This document shows, one piece after another, positions 1-8,840 of a DNA stretch of 44,015 nt; position 1 is the stretch's first letter; the number at the start of each line of letters is the position of its first letter. The stretch lies in the NCBI GenBank assembly GCA_028716485.1, contig JAQUPS010000004.1, positions 37,179 through 81,193 on the forward strand. The letters are read 5' to 3'. A model generated the notes under the pieces. The model ran no database searches. It saw only the letters and a program-made list of their open reading frames with translations, and was not told where the DNA came from. Source of the stretch: Patescibacteria group bacterium (GTDB taxonomy: Bacteria > Patescibacteriota > Patescibacteriia > Patescibacteriales > WJLG01). Made by a program: the position numbers and the translations under genes.

Positions 1-1209
1 TTATTCGAAGAAAGCTATGGCGCCTTGATCGGCAATAAAGTCAGAACCGCCCTGACGATTCTTGGCATTGTCATCGGTATCGGTTCGGTTATCGCTCTGG
101 TGGCGATCGGCCAAGGCTCGCAGAATTCCATCCAAGCCAGTATCCAATCGATCGGTTCTAATTTACTTATCGTCACTCCGGGAGTCCAGCGCAATTTCGG
201 CGCCGGAGTTTCCGCCGGCCGCGGCAGCGCTCAAACGCTTACCCAGGCCGATGCCGATGCGATCAAGGCGCAAATCACCCAGGCTGTTGGCGTTTCACCC
301 GAACTGTCCCGCCGCTATCAGGTGACGGCCAAAGGCACGAATACCAACACTTCTGTTCTTGGATCAAATGCCGATTACGCGGTGGTACACAATATCAGCA
401 TGGACTCCGGATCTTTTATCAACGATCAGATGATCGCTTCGGATGCCAAAGTGGCGGTGCTCGGCCCGACCGCCAGAGATGATTTATTCGGCGCCGGCGC
501 CAATGCTGTCGGCCAATCAATCAGGATCAATCAGATAATTTTCAAAGTCGTGGGCATCACCGTTGCCAAAGGCGGCACCGGTTTTAATAATCCGGATAAT
601 AATATTTATATTCCCATCTCCACGGATCAGCATTTTTTGGCTGGCGCCAGCTATGTTTCCCAGATCAGCGTCGAGGCGGACAATGCCGATGATATGAGCG
701 CCGTGCAGCAGGAAATTACCAATTTGCTTTTGCAGCGGCACAAGATTTCCGACCCGGCCGCCGCTGATTTCACTGTCTTGAATCAATCGGATATCGTTTC
801 CGCCGCGTCCGGGGTTACCAATACTTTAACCGCGCTGCTGGCTTCGATCGCCGGAATCTCTTTGGTGGTCGGCGGCATCGGCATTATGAATATGATGCTG
901 ACGACAGTGACGGAACGCACTCGGGAAATCGGCCTGCGCAAGGCAATCGGCGCCACAGGAAGCAATATCAATTCTCAATTTTTGACTGAGGCGGTGATGC
1001 TGACTTTTTCCGGCGGGCTGTTGGGAATAATTTTGGGCTGGATTATTTCTTTGCTAGTGACAAAGTTCGCCGGCATTGCTGCGGCCATTTCCTTTTCCTC
1101 GGTTATTCTCGCTTTTGGCGTTTCGGCGGCGATCGGCCTGATTTTCGGCTATTATCCGGCGCGCCGGGCGTCCAAATTAAATCCGATCGAAGCATTGAGA
1201 TTCGAGTAG
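1..1209 (+). CDS. MacB/FtsX-type ABC transporter permease, 5' truncated by window edge
   Basis: This is the membrane permease of a MacB-like ABC exporter, a family that moves peptides, antibiotics or lipoproteins outward with a separate ATPase and an adaptor. The frame is open to base 1 (LFEESYGALIGNKVRT precedes the TTG chosen by the ORF track), so the true start lies outside the window. Visible parts are the N-terminal transmembrane helix (LGIVIGIGSVIALVAIG), a large extracytoplasmic MacB_PCD-like domain (about residues 45-265), and a C-terminal FtsX domain with three helices containing GGIGIMNMML, TERTREIGLRKAIGA and the end motif RRASKLNPIEALRFE. The next gene encodes an exported DUF5666-like protein. 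The substrate cannot be told. Family assignment is firm. Confidence 0.93.
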   Translation, partial: LFEESYGALIGNKVRTALTILGIVIGIGSVIALVAIGQGSQNSIQASIQSIGSNLLIVTPGVQRNFGAGVSAGRGSAQTLTQADADAIKAQITQAVGVSPELSRRYQVTAKGTNTNTSVLGSNADYAVVHNISMDSGSFINDQMIASDAKVAVLGPTARDDLFGAGANAVGQSIRINQIIFKVVGITVAKGGTGFNNPDNNIYIPISTDQHFLAGASYVSQISVEADNADDMSAVQQEITNLLLQRHKISDPAAADFTVLNQSDIVSAASGVTNTLTALLASIAGISLVVGGIGIMNMMLTTVTERTREIGLRKAIGATGSNINSQFLTEAVMLTFSGGLLGIILGWIISLLVTKFAGIAAAISFSSVILAFGVSAAIGLIFGYYPARRASKLNPIEALRFE

Positions 1210-1262
1210 TTTTATTTTGCCGGCATTACCCGGCGCATTATTTATTCAACTAAAAATAATCT

Positions 1263-1349
1263 AATTGTTAAATTGCTAAATTGTTACATTGTTAAAGTTA
1301 TTATCATCGTTGCGCAACAATGTGACAGTTTAACAATTTAGCAATAATA
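1263..1349. repeat. AT-rich imperfect inverted repeat between permease and DUF5666 gene
   Basis: The left arm (attgctaaattgttacattg) is roughly the reverse complement of the right arm (caatgtgacagtttaacaat...ttagcaat) around a short GC-containing centre (tcgttgcgcaacaa). The arms reiterate the word aattgttaa. It could form a long hairpin in RNA and may separate the two genes' transcripts. No T-run terminator is evident. Confidence 0.6.
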
Positions 1350-1358
1350 ATCAATTTT

Positions 1359-1853
1359 ATGAAAAAACACACTATCATCTTAATCATCGCGATCTTAGTT
1401 GCGGGCGGCGGCGGTTTTTTCGGCGGGATGCAATATCAAAAGCAGACTGCGATAAAATCAGTTGCCAGTTCGGCGGCCGGAACTAATCGCGGAAATTTCG
1501 CTGGCACCCGCACTGGCGGTCGAACCGGCGCCAATGGCGGAGGATTTGCCAACGGCAGCATCCTTTCCAAGTCTGATACGAGCCTGACGATTAAATTGTC
1601 CGCTGGCGGATCGGAAATTGTTTTCTTGGCGCCCAGCACGCAGATTATGAAATCGGCGACAACCACGATTGCCGCTTTGAATGTCGGCGATAACGTGATG
1701 GTTACCGGTACGGCCAATTCCGACGGCAGTCTGACGGCCAAAACCGTGCAGGCGGGAGATTTCCGTTTTGGCGGCGCCCGGTCGGCTGGAACCGGCCAGG
1801 GTCAAGGCGGACAGGGAACTGCAACTCAAACCCCGCCGGCGCAAGGCCAATAA
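1359..1853 (+). CDS. exported DUF5666-like protein with Gly-rich linkers
   Basis: A 164-residue protein with an N-terminal signal/anchor helix (residues 5-25, IILIIAILVAGGGGFFGG), a Gly/Arg/Thr-rich linker (about 38-63), a compact beta-rich region (about 65-135, GSILSKSDTSLTIKL ... VGDNVMVTGTANSDGSLTAKTV) resembling the OB-like DUF5666 domain, and a low-complexity Gly/Gln tail. It is probably anchored in the membrane facing outward. It follows the ABC permease, so it may be an accessory of that exporter, but this is inference. An intrinsic terminator follows at once. The DUF5666 assignment is from motif resemblance only. Confidence 0.75.
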   Translation: MKKHTIILIIAILVAGGGGFFGGMQYQKQTAIKSVASSAAGTNRGNFAGTRTGGRTGANGGGFANGSILSKSDTSLTIKLSAGGSEIVFLAPSTQIMKSATTTIAALNVGDNVMVTGTANSDGSLTAKTVQAGDFRFGGARSAGTGQGQGGQGTATQTPPAQGQ

Positions 1854-1867
1854 AATAAATATTTATT

Positions 1868-1899
1868 AAAGTCCCGCTTTGATTGGCAGGACTTTTTTG
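1868..1899 (+). terminator. intrinsic terminator after DUF5666 gene
   Basis: Stem aaagtcc/ggacttt with a 14-nt loop, running into a T-run (ttttttgtt), 15 nt after the stop codon. Confidence 0.8.
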
Positions 1900-1968
1900 T
1901 TATCAAGCGAAGCGAGCGATGATAATCATTTATTTGAAAATTAATCAGATAAGTGATAAGCTGGGTTT

Positions 1969-2128
1969 GGGATTGTCGCCGAATGCTCTTTCTGGCAGAA
2001 TTTTTATAATTTTGAGGAAATTTATTTCAAAATTTTTCAGGTAATACGGTTGTATCAGCTGAAAAATTTTCAAATAAATTTACCAAAATTTGAGAATTAT
2101 GACGAAAACGGCATTCGGCGACAGTCCC
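1969..2128. repeat. large 160-bp imperfect palindrome upstream of rlmH
   Basis: The ends gggattgtcgccgaatgc and gcattcggcgacagtccc are near-perfect inverted repeats. Complementarity continues through AT-rich arms (gaaatttatttcaaaatttt versus aaaattttcaaataaattta) to a centre near 2050 (ggtaatacggttgtatcagc). The element ends 4 nt before the rlmH ATG. It looks like a MITE-sized hairpin element, or a very long leader structure, with defined GC-rich ends. Confidence 0.7.
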
Positions 2129-2132
2129 TAAT

Positions 2133-2594
2133 ATGTTGGAAATCATCGTTTTAGCCATCGGCAAAATAAAGAATGAATTTTTCGCCAACGCGATTACCGA
2201 ATATTCAACGCGTCTTAAACCTTATGCGGCGATAAAAATCCAGGAATTGGCCCCCGAGTCTTTTAATGATTCAAGCCGCGATAAAGCCAAGCGCGCGGAA
2301 GGGGAGAGGATTTCGCGCGCCCTGGAAAAATATTCCGGCGCGGAAATATATTTGTTGCATGAGCGCGGCAAAGAGCTGGACTCGCTGAAATTTTCGGAAA
2401 AAATGGCAAGCGCGAACGGAAAGATTATTTTTGTCATTGCCGGCGCTTTGGGCTTTGACGAGGATGTCTTAAAAAAATATAATCAGCTTTCTTTGTCAAA
2501 AATGACCTTTCCGCACGAAATGGCGCGGCTGATTTTATTGGAGCAGATTTACCGCGCCGCGACGATTATCAAAGGCAAAACTTATCATTACTGA
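2133..2594 (+). CDS. rlmH: 23S rRNA pseudouridine-1915 N3-methyltransferase RlmH
   Basis: RlmH methylates pseudouridine 1915 in helix 69 of 23S rRNA using SAM, acting on assembled 70S ribosomes as a dimer. The 153 residues match the usual ~155. The SPOUT signature is in the C-terminal half: FVIAGALGFDEDVLKK followed by LSLSKMTFPHEMARLILLEQIYRA and the terminal YH. The common FVIGGADG appears here as FVIAGALG. The ATG directly follows a large palindrome and has no Shine-Dalgarno. The downstream gene starts 1 nt after the stop, suggesting translational coupling. Confidence 0.95.
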   Translation: MLEIIVLAIGKIKNEFFANAITEYSTRLKPYAAIKIQELAPESFNDSSRDKAKRAEGERISRALEKYSGAEIYLLHERGKELDSLKFSEKMASANGKIIFVIAGALGFDEDVLKKYNQLSLSKMTFPHEMARLILLEQIYRAATIIKGKTYHY

Positions 2595-2595
2595 T

Positions 2596-3084
2596 ATGAA
2601 ATTTAAGATTTCCGAGCATAATATCTTTCTCGCGAGCATCCTGCTCAAAGGCTTGAATGGCGTTGCCGAGATAGTCGGCGGCCTGTTGATCATCGCTTTT
2701 CGACCGGCAACCGTCATCAGTTTGGTAGATTTTTTAACCCAAAATGAAATCAGTGAAGACCCCCGCGATATTATTGCCAATTATTTAATCCACTCTTTCC
2801 AAAACTATTCCCCGGGCTTGCAGTTTTTTTGGTCAGCCTATTTTTTAATTCATGGCCTGATAAAAGTTTTTCTGGTGGTTGCGCTGCTCGGCCACCGGCT
2901 CTGGGCATATCCCGCGGCAATTTCTGTCTTTGCTTTGTTTATTGTTTATCAACTCTATCGTTTTTCGTTCGGCCACTCGCCGTTTTTGATTATTTTGTCA
3001 TTGTTTGATATTTTTGTGATAATTATGACTTATTTGGAATATCAAAGAATAAGGAAGCCTCTGTCGGCCACAGAAAATAGTTAA
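2596..3084 (+). CDS. DUF2127 family four-helix membrane protein
   Basis: A 162-residue integral membrane protein with about four hydrophobic helices. Conserved-looking DUF2127 features are LLKGLNGVAEIVGGLLII near the N-terminus, EISEDPRDIIANYL in the middle, LIHGLIKVFLVVAL and WAYPAAISVFALFIVYQLYRF in the last half. Family function is unknown. It begins 1 nt after the rlmH stop, so the two are very probably co-transcribed. The RlmH link is positional only. Confidence 0.82.
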   Translation: MKFKISEHNIFLASILLKGLNGVAEIVGGLLIIAFRPATVISLVDFLTQNEISEDPRDIIANYLIHSFQNYSPGLQFFWSAYFLIHGLIKVFLVVALLGHRLWAYPAAISVFALFIVYQLYRFSFGHSPFLIILSLFDIFVIIMTYLEYQRIRKPLSATENS

Positions 3085-3087
3085 CCA

Positions 3088-3116
3088 TTGACTTTTTTAT
3101 TGGTTTGTGATATATT
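3088..3116 (+). promoter_or_regulatory. canonical housekeeping promoter
   Basis: TTGACT, 17-nt spacer, TATATT. It lies just past the DUF2127 stop and drives the GTG-started small gene at 3174. Confidence 0.85.
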
Positions 3117-3173
3117 ACTATGATTAGTTGTTATTTGAAATTTATCATATAAACCAACAAAAAAGGAGTTCTT

Positions 3174-3515
3174 GTGCGCCAAGAATCAACTTTTGAGCCT
3201 GGAGTAATGAGACAGCTCGAGATTCAAGGGAAAAGAATCTCTCTCAATACAAGCTGGCAAGAAATTCCGGTTGGCATGGTTGCGGTTTTCTGCCGCAAGA
3301 CATGGGAAAATTGCCAGGGCGTCAGCCTATCGGTTGCATATACGGAAGAAGCCTTTGAAAGCCTTAAAGAAAATAATTCAGAAGCGGTTTACCTTCTTCC
3401 CCGTAAAATTCCTTTGTTTTTTCAAAAAAAGGAAGAAGAGCCGGTGATTGTATCCGAACCTATTCGGAGAAAGAAAAGAGTTCCGGCTTTCCGCAACCTT
3501 TGCGCGATTATTTAA
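3174..3515 (+). CDS. small soluble protein of unknown function
   Basis: A 113-residue protein that I do not recognise. It starts at GTG with a good ribosome binding site (aaaaaaggag, about 7 nt upstream), has its own canonical promoter and is followed by a strong terminator, so it is a monocistronic, clearly expressed unit. No membrane segment is visible. The N-terminal two thirds look like one small domain (WQEIPVGMVAVFCRKTWENC ... SVAYTEEAF), and the tail is Lys/Arg/Pro-rich (EPIRRKKRVPAF). Two cysteines lie near residues 39 and 47. Its gene architecture matches the transglycosylase-like units at 13.8-15.4 kb. Confidence 0.8.
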   Translation: MRQESTFEPGVMRQLEIQGKRISLNTSWQEIPVGMVAVFCRKTWENCQGVSLSVAYTEEAFESLKENNSEAVYLLPRKIPLFFQKKEEEPVIVSEPIRRKKRVPAFRNLCAII

Positions 3516-3520
3516 TCATT

Positions 3521-3561
3521 GCCCCTTCTACTGTTTAACGACGGTGGCGGGGCTTTTTTTA
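3521..3561 (+). terminator. intrinsic terminator
   Basis: Stem gcccc/ggggc with an inner actgt/acggt pairing, followed by a run of seven T. It ends the unknown 113-aa gene. Confidence 0.85.
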
Positions 3562-3618
3562 TTGGGCAAACGCCCTTGAATTTCCATTTTCCCCACTTTT
3601 TGCTAAAATAGAGGTGTT

Positions 3619-4098
3619 ATGCCGGATAAGATATTTCAAGCTTTTTTGGAATCGCCGGTCGGCGTTTTAAAGATTGAAGCGAGCAAGGATAAAATTTTAT
3701 CAGTCCTATTCGCCGATACTAAAAAGAAAAACGGCCGCCAGCCGCCAATACTCAAAAATTGCCTCAAGCAATTGAAAGAATATTTTTATCAGGGAAGAAA
3801 AAAATTCGCCTTAGCTTTGGAATTTAACGGCACGCCTTGGCAGAAGAAAGTCTGGCAGGAACTGTCTGAAATCCCTTTTGGCAAAACTTCCTCTTACGCG
3901 GAACTGGCGGAAAAGCTGGGCGGAAAAAAATTAGCGCGCGCGGTCGCCTCGGCTTGCGCCCAGAATAAAATCCTCTTTATCGTGCCTTGCCACCGGATCA
4001 TCGGTTCCACCGGCGCCCCGACCGGTTATCGCGGCGGCTTGAAACACAAGAAATGGCTATTGGATTTTGAAAATAGTTATAAAGTAATAAAGTCATAA
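3619..4098 (+). CDS. ogt: methylated-DNA--[protein]-cysteine S-methyltransferase
   Basis: A suicide repair enzyme that transfers the alkyl group from O6-alkylguanine or O4-alkylthymine in DNA to its own cysteine. The active site PCHR is present (IVPCHRIIGSTGAPTGYRGG), preceded by the helix-turn-helix region FGKTSSYAELAEKLGGKKLARAVASA. The 159 residues and single C-terminal domain with a reduced N-terminal domain match Ogt/MGMT. In the family's usual VGSAN the glycine and asparagine are replaced (VASAC). Upstream is an extended -10 (TGCTAAAAT at 3601-3609), which would place the transcript start only 2-4 nt before the ATG, so the mRNA may be leaderless. No Shine-Dalgarno is seen. Confidence 0.93.
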   Translation: MPDKIFQAFLESPVGVLKIEASKDKILSVLFADTKKKNGRQPPILKNCLKQLKEYFYQGRKKFALALEFNGTPWQKKVWQELSEIPFGKTSSYAELAEKLGGKKLARAVASACAQNKILFIVPCHRIIGSTGAPTGYRGGLKHKKWLLDFENSYKVIKS

Positions 4099-4186
4099 AG
4101 TTATAAAGTTGAAAGTTATTATTTATAAAGCCGCCTACTCACCGGCTTCATACTTCATAACTTTAAAAACTTTTAACTTTATAACT
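4084..4186. repeat. AT-rich inverted repeat between ogt and SIMPL gene
   Basis: Left arm built from cataaagttataaagttgaa; right arm from aaaacttttaactttataac, centred on gccgcctactcaccggc. It overlaps the last codons of the ogt-like gene. It is one of several locus-specific palindromes made by reiterating a short word. Confidence 0.6.
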
Positions 4187-4197
4187 GATGTAAATTT

Positions 4198-4986
4198 ATG
4201 GAACAAGAAAATTGTTCTCATCACGGCAAGTTCAAGATGATTGTCGTCTTGGTACTTGTGCTGGGCGCTGTCGCCCTGGGAGTTTTGGCGATTTTGCGCG
4301 ACAAGATCATGCAGAACGACCAATATCAATTTTCGGTAACGGCGCAGGGCAAAGTTACGGCGCCGCCGGATATCGCCACGACCGATTTTAGCGTGCAATC
4401 CGCCATCAGCAAAAATATCGGCGATATCGTCAAAGACGGCAACACCAAGATGAATGCCATAATCGCCGCCTTAACCGCCTTAAAAATTGATAAAGCGGAC
4501 ATTCAAACGACTCAATACCAGCTTAATCCGATCTATAACTACCCCGTTATTTTTAGCGGCAGCAACGGCAACAACAGTAATCAAACCGTTTTGCAAGGTT
4601 ATCAGCTGACGGAAGGAATTACTGTCAAAATCAGAAACTTAAATATCGTCGGCGACGCGATCCAGGCGGCAATCTCGGCTGGCGCCAACCAAACCGGAGG
4701 CGTGTCGTTTACGATTGATGACCAGGATAAATTAAAAGGCGAGGCTCGCGCCGATGCGATCGCCAAGGCCGTGCAAAAAGCCGATGATATTGCCAAGCAA
4801 TCCGGATTGAAATTGGGCAAGCTGATCAATGTTTCGGAAAACGTCAGCCCGATACCGTATTACGCGAATAGTCTTGATATGAAAGCTTTGGGAGGCGGTA
4901 TAGCTGCCAGCGCGCCGACGCCATCAATCCAGAGCGGTTCGCTGGAAATCACCGACGACGTAATCCTGACTTATAAGGTGAAGTAA
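4198..4986 (+). CDS. SIMPL-domain (DUF541) membrane-anchored protein
   Basis: A 262-residue protein with a short cytoplasmic N-terminus (EQENCSHHGK), one transmembrane helix (about 14-34, IVVLVLVLGAVALGVLAIL) and an extracytoplasmic SIMPL/DUF541 domain covering the rest. Typical motifs are GKVTAPPDIATTDFSV near the domain start, LKIDKADIQTTQYQLNPIY, and the C-terminal ARADAIAKAVQKADDIAKQSG. SIMPL proteins form periplasmic or surface oligomers of poorly defined function (some linked to stress resistance). A bidirectional-looking terminator separates it from the convergent copper operon. Confidence 0.9.
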   Translation: MEQENCSHHGKFKMIVVLVLVLGAVALGVLAILRDKIMQNDQYQFSVTAQGKVTAPPDIATTDFSVQSAISKNIGDIVKDGNTKMNAIIAALTALKIDKADIQTTQYQLNPIYNYPVIFSGSNGNNSNQTVLQGYQLTEGITVKIRNLNIVGDAIQAAISAGANQTGGVSFTIDDQDKLKGEARADAIAKAVQKADDIAKQSGLKLGKLINVSENVSPIPYYANSLDMKALGGGIAASAPTPSIQSGSLEITDDVILTYKVK

Positions 4987-5003
4987 AGATTCTCAGCTCA
5001 AAT

Positions 5004-5037
5004 TAAAAAGGCCTTTCTTTCGAGAGGCCTTTTTTTA
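5004..5037. terminator. intrinsic terminator between convergent SIMPL gene and copper operon
   Basis: Stem aaaaaggcc/ggccttttt with loop tttctttcgaga, then a T-run on the plus strand; the mirrored A-run could also serve the minus-strand copper operon. Confidence 0.85.
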
Positions 5038-5062
5038 TTAGATAGTGTAACTTGATACTATA

Positions 5063-5094
5063 TTTTGTCACTTTTTTAGAAAAAAGTGGCAAAA
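5063..5094. repeat. family D hairpin, solitary copy
   Basis: Near-perfect palindrome ttttgtcacttttttagaaa/aaagtggcaaaa. The same GCCACTTTTTT..AAAAAGTGGC hairpin recurs at 32849 and 37877, where it is joined to family E. Here no E element follows. It sits 4 nt past the copper ATPase stop and could act as its terminator. Confidence 0.75.
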
Positions 5095-5098
5095 GTTT

Positions 5099-7384
5099 TT
5101 AATCTCGGTAAATTCTCAAACTATTTCCGATGACCGTAATGTCCGAAAGGATCATGGCAAAGGCGGCGACGATCGGATTAGCGATGCCGAGGATGGCCAG
5201 CGGGATAGCGATGACGTTATAGAAAAAAGCCCAGAAAAGATTTTGTCTAATGATGCCGAAAGTTTTGCGCGCCAATCTGATCGCCTCGACGATTTTGATC
5301 GGCTCGTTTTTCATAATAATTATATTGCCGGCTTCTTTAGCTATATCCGCGCCCGCGCCCATGGCGATACCCAAATCGGCCTGCACTAAGGACGGCGCGT
5401 CATTGATGCCGTCGCCGGCAAAGACCACTCTTTTGCCAGTGTCTTGCAGTTCTTTAACTTTTTGCTGTTTTTCCGCCGGCAGAATTTCCGCGAAAAAATT
5501 ATCCACAGATAGAAGCGAAGCGGTGTAATGCACGGCCGCCTCGCGGTCGCCGGAAATGATAATCGATTCGATTTTCATCTTTTTCAGGTTCCAAACCGCT
5601 TCTTCGGCGGTTTTTTTCAATTCATCGCGCAGGACGAATGCGCCGATAACTTGTTCGGCTTGCGCCAGAAATAATAAGCTGCCGCCCTCTTCAGATTTTT
5701 CCTGGCTGATTTTTTCCGCCCAAGCGGCGTTAATTTTATTTTCCGCCAATATTCTCCGGTTGCCCAGGAAATATTTTTGTCCGTCTATTTCGCCGCCAAT
5801 GCCGCGGCCGGGAAATTCAGCAAAGTTTTTAACTGCTGGATTCTGGACGCGGGGAATATCGGTTGGCATTTTATCCAAAGCTGGCAATGGTCCGCCGGCG
5901 CGCAGCGGAAAATCAGAAGCTCCTTCTTTATTAAGAATATAAAGTTGCTGTTCGCCGTTGGCAAAGTCGGCCACGGCGCGAGACAAGGGATGATTCGAGC
6001 CTTGCGCCAGCCGAGCCGCAATCGCCAAGACTTCATCTTGGGAAAAATTTTCCGCCGCGATTATTTCCGCAAGCTTCGGCTCGCCCAAAGTCAATGTGCC
6101 GGTTTTGTCGAACACCACCGTATCGATTCTTTTGGCTTTCTCGAAACTCTCGCCATTCTTGATTAAAATTCCTTTTTTGGCGCCCACCGAGGTGCCGACC
6201 ATCACCGCGATCGGCGTGGCCAAGCCCAGGGCGCAAGGGCAGGCGATAATCAAGACCGTCACCGCGTTGATAATGGCAATGGAAAAATCATGGCTGTAAA
6301 TCAGCCAGCCGATAAAAGTCAGAATGGCCACGCCGATTACCGCCGGCACAAAAATTCCGGAAATCGTGTCGGCTAATTTCTGTACCGGCGCCTTGAAACT
6401 TTGCGCTTCTTCCACTGTTTTGATGATCTTGGCCAAGACCGTATTTTCCCCTGTCTGGGTAATTTTTATTTTCAATTGCCCGTCTTTATTGATAGTTCCG
6501 CCAAAAACATTTTCACCAACGCTTTTAGCAACCGGCAAACCTTCGCCGGTGAGCATTGATTCGTCGATGTCGGATTGGCCTTCAATAATAATTCCATCCA
6601 GCGGAATTTTTTCGCCCGGTCTGACTAAAGCTATCTCGCCGATTTTCACCTCCTCGATATTTTTTTCTATTATTTTTCCTTGATCGTCAATTATCATCGC
6701 TTTCTTTACCCCTAGTTCCATCAATTTTTTCATCGCGTCCGAAGCGCGGCCGGAAGTCTTGGCTTCCAGATATTTCCCCAGCAAAATCAGCGCGGCAATG
6801 GCGGCGGCTGATTCAAAATACATCGGCCGCCCGGCAAAAACCGCCCATAAGCTGTAAAAAAACGCTGTCAGCGTGCCCAAAGAAATCAGCGAGTCCATAT
6901 TGAATTGCCCGCGGATGATCTGCTTGCCGGCGCTCTTATGGAATTGCCAGCCGAAAATAAAAACGACCGAAGCGGCTAAAATAATCTGCGTCCAGTCGGT
7001 ATTGGAAATATTCATCACGCTGCCGCCAATCTGCCATTGCCAAATCATTCGCGCCAGCAAAGGGGCGGTGAAGATGATTGCCAGGACTAATTTAACAGTC
7101 AGCCAGTTGCTGATTTTTACCACATGCTCATGCTCTCCGGCTTCATGTTTCATCTGTCCCTCGTGGCTCATCGGCATTTTGTCTAAAACCTGGTAACCGG
7201 TTTTTTTGACTACTTCTTTTATTTTGTCGAGCCCGATTTTGGCCTCGTCGTATTCGACATAGGCTTTGCCGTTGGCATAATTGACGTCAGCCGAGATAAT
7301 TCCCGCCTGCCGTTTCAAATTTCGGCCAATGTTCATCGCGCAAGAAGCGCAGTCCATCCCGCCGATGTTTAGTGAAACTTTCAT
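5099..7384 (-). CDS. copA: copper-translocating P1B-type ATPase
   Basis: Exports Cu(I) from the cytosol with ATP. Domains in order: N-terminal HMA metal-binding domain (GMDCASC, 9-15), a His-bearing linker ([16 protein letters not shown]), eight helices, actuator with SMLTGEG, ion-binding CPC (382-384), phosphorylated Asp in DKTGTLT (D426), nucleotide-binding SNHPLS, hinge GDGINDAP (657-664), TM7 FFYN and TM8 AMILSD (M..S). CPC plus YN plus MxxS indicates Cu(I)/Ag(I) specificity. Length 761 is normal for a one-HMA CopA. About 30 extra residues, roughly 475-520, lie in the N-domain between the HP motif and FPGRGI, carrying [20 protein letters not shown]. It is the last gene of the csoR operon, 38 nt behind the HMA-TauE gene, with no Shine-Dalgarno. 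Confidence 0.96.
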   Translation of the reverse strand: MKVSLNIGGMDCASCAMNIGRNLKRQAGIISADVNYANGKAYVEYDEAKIGLDKIKEVVKKTGYQVLDKMPMSHEGQMKHEAGEHEHVVKISNWLTVKLVLAIIFTAPLLARMIWQWQIGGSVMNISNTDWTQIILAASVVFIFGWQFHKSAGKQIIRGQFNMDSLISLGTLTAFFYSLWAVFAGRPMYFESAAAIAALILLGKYLEAKTSGRASDAMKKLMELGVKKAMIIDDQGKIIEKNIEEVKIGEIALVRPGEKIPLDGIIIEGQSDIDESMLTGEGLPVAKSVGENVFGGTINKDGQLKIKITQTGENTVLAKIIKTVEEAQSFKAPVQKLADTISGIFVPAVIGVAILTFIGWLIYSHDFSIAIINAVTVLIIACPCALGLATPIAVMVGTSVGAKKGILIKNGESFEKAKRIDTVVFDKTGTLTLGEPKLAEIIAAENFSQDEVLAIAARLAQGSNHPLSRAVADFANGEQQLYILNKEGASDFPLRAGGPLPALDKMPTDIPRVQNPAVKNFAEFPGRGIGGEIDGQKYFLGNRRILAENKINAAWAEKISQEKSEEGGSLLFLAQAEQVIGAFVLRDELKKTAEEAVWNLKKMKIESIIISGDREAAVHYTASLLSVDNFFAEILPAEKQQKVKELQDTGKRVVFAGDGINDAPSLVQADLGIAMGAGADIAKEAGNIIIMKNEPIKIVEAIRLARKTFGIIRQNLFWAFFYNVIAIPLAILGIANPIVAAFAMILSDITVIGNSLRIYRD

Positions 7385-7422
7385 ATAATTACAAATAATT
7401 TTTAATTTTTCACTTTTAACTT

Positions 7423-8781
7423 TTAATTGATGATGAATTTCCCCCAGACCATCCTCATTCCGCAGGAAAATTTTATTTCGCTGGCGCCGGCGGCCGGAGT
7501 GAAATCGATAATCGTATCGCCGGAAATTAGATTTTTTTGGATTTGCTCCGAGCCGTTATAAAGAATGATCGCGTCGGTGCAGCCGGTTGGGCGGGGATGA
7601 TGGATTATCCAATGCACGGGCGCGCCCTTCTTAATATATATGGCGTTGGGCTGATAACCTGAATAGCCGACGGTCATTTCCGCGGTTTGCGCTGAAGTCG
7701 GCTGGCTGGTTTCTACCGGTGTTGGCGAAGTTTTGGCCGCGGCCGATCCTAGCAAGCCAAAATTGCTTAAGGCGCGGCCGAAAGTGAAGAGACCGAGAAT
7801 TATTACTATTATACCAGAAATTTTTAACAGCTGTTTCATCCGGCTCGCGGTTAACAAAGAAACAAAACTGCCAAAGCCGAACAAGAGGGGAATGGTGCCG
7901 AGCGAATAAACCGCCATTGACAAAGCGCCGGATAGCCAGCTGCCGGTCGATAAAGCGTAAAGCTGCATGGCTTGCAGCGGCCCGCAAGGCATAAAGCCGG
8001 TCAATAGGCCGATGACGAACGGCCCTTTCGGTTCGCGTTCGCGGCGATTTTTGAAAATTATTTTGGCGATGAATTCCGGCGTCTGCAGCTTTATCTTATC
8101 CAGCCATTTGATTTCCGTGGCCAACCCCAGCCCCATCAAAACCATAAAAGTTCCGGCCAGCAGTAACAGCGTTCCGGAAAAATTAGGATTAACCCCGAAG
8201 AATGATCCAAAACCTCCGAGGATGCCGCCAATAATAGTGTAAGAGATAAATCTGCCCAAATTATATTGAATATGCAGCCGATAATTTTTAACTTTCCTGC
8301 CTGCCGGCAGGCAAGGTAATTTTTCATTTTTAATCGCCGTAGTTGAATATGCCATGATGAATCCGCCGCACATCCCGACGCAGTGGAAGCTGGCCAATAA
8401 GCCGATCAGGAAAATTAATCCCAAACTAATATTTTTATCGTTCAAGCCGGCCATTATTTCCCAGCCGCCCAAGATTTGAATGAGAAAATAGCCGGCAACA
8501 AAAATCACCACGAAAATTCCGGCCCAAATCCAGCTTTGATTGAATGGTTTTTTGCCGGTCGCGGTAATATCCAAAAGCTCCGGAGTATAGCCCAGCTCTT
8601 TTATTTTGCTGAAAATTTTATCCAAGTCCGTAACCGTTTCATCATACTTAACTCCGGCTCGATTGGTTTGAAAATCGACAATTATTTTTTTGACTCCGGG
8701 CATGCCGCCTATTTCAGCCTCCACCAGCGTTTTGCAGGACGAGCAATGCAAACCGGAGATATTGAAAGTGACTTTATTCAT
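7423..8781 (-). CDS. HMA - TauE/SafE (DsbD-like) membrane domain - cupredoxin fusion
   Basis: A 452-residue three-part protein. Residues 1-70 are an HMA copper-chaperone domain (GLHCSSC). Residues about 85-345 are a polytopic TauE/SafE/DsbD-like domain with [11 protein letters not shown] and [18 protein letters not shown], whose paired cysteines are typical of this transporter/thiol group. Residues about 365-452 are a cupredoxin-like domain ([20 protein letters not shown] ... [14 protein letters not shown]) with a Cys-x-x-Met-type copper site. Its place between csoR and copA argues for copper handling, perhaps passing copper across the membrane. The cytoplasmic loop contains PCLPAGRK, encoded by an in-frame family C palindrome. 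The C-terminal domain is probably extracytoplasmic (inference). Confidence 0.9.
   Translation of the reverse strand: MNKVTFNISGLHCSSCKTLVEAEIGGMPGVKKIIVDFQTNRAGVKYDETVTDLDKIFSKIKELGYTPELLDITATGKKPFNQSWIWAGIFVVIFVAGYFLIQILGGWEIMAGLNDKNISLGLIFLIGLLASFHCVGMCGGFIMAYSTTAIKNEKLPCLPAGRKVKNYRLHIQYNLGRFISYTIIGGILGGFGSFFGVNPNFSGTLLLLAGTFMVLMGLGLATEIKWLDKIKLQTPEFIAKIIFKNRREREPKGPFVIGLLTGFMPCGPLQAMQLYALSTGSWLSGALSMAVYSLGTIPLLFGFGSFVSLLTASRMKQLLKISGIIVIILGLFTFGRALSNFGLLGSAAAKTSPTPVETSQPTSAQTAEMTVGYSGYQPNAIYIKKGAPVHWIIHHPRPTGCTDAIILYNGSEQIQKNLISGDTIIDFTPAAGASEIKFSCGMRMVWGKFIIN
8296..8316. repeat. family C palindrome inside the HMA-TauE gene
   Basis: cctgcctgccggcaggcaag is almost identical to the perfect 20-bp palindrome at 18469. 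It is read in frame as PCLPAGRK between two transmembrane segments, and lies in a stretch without obvious family conservation. Confidence 0.75.
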
Positions 8782-8790
8782 ATTTTATAT

Positions 8791-8838
8791 TTTTGTCATC
8801 CCGAGCCCTGTCGAGGCGCGTTTGGTCGGAATGACAAA
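8791..8838. repeat. hairpin repeat between csoR and HMA-TauE genes
   Basis: Arms ttttgtcatcccga and tcggaatgacaaa with a GC-rich interior (gccctgtcgaggcgc). The gtcatccYgagccc end recurs at 42797. It lies inside the copper operon and may fold in the mRNA, where it could tune csoR versus transporter expression. Confidence 0.7.
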
Positions 8839-8840
8839 TA

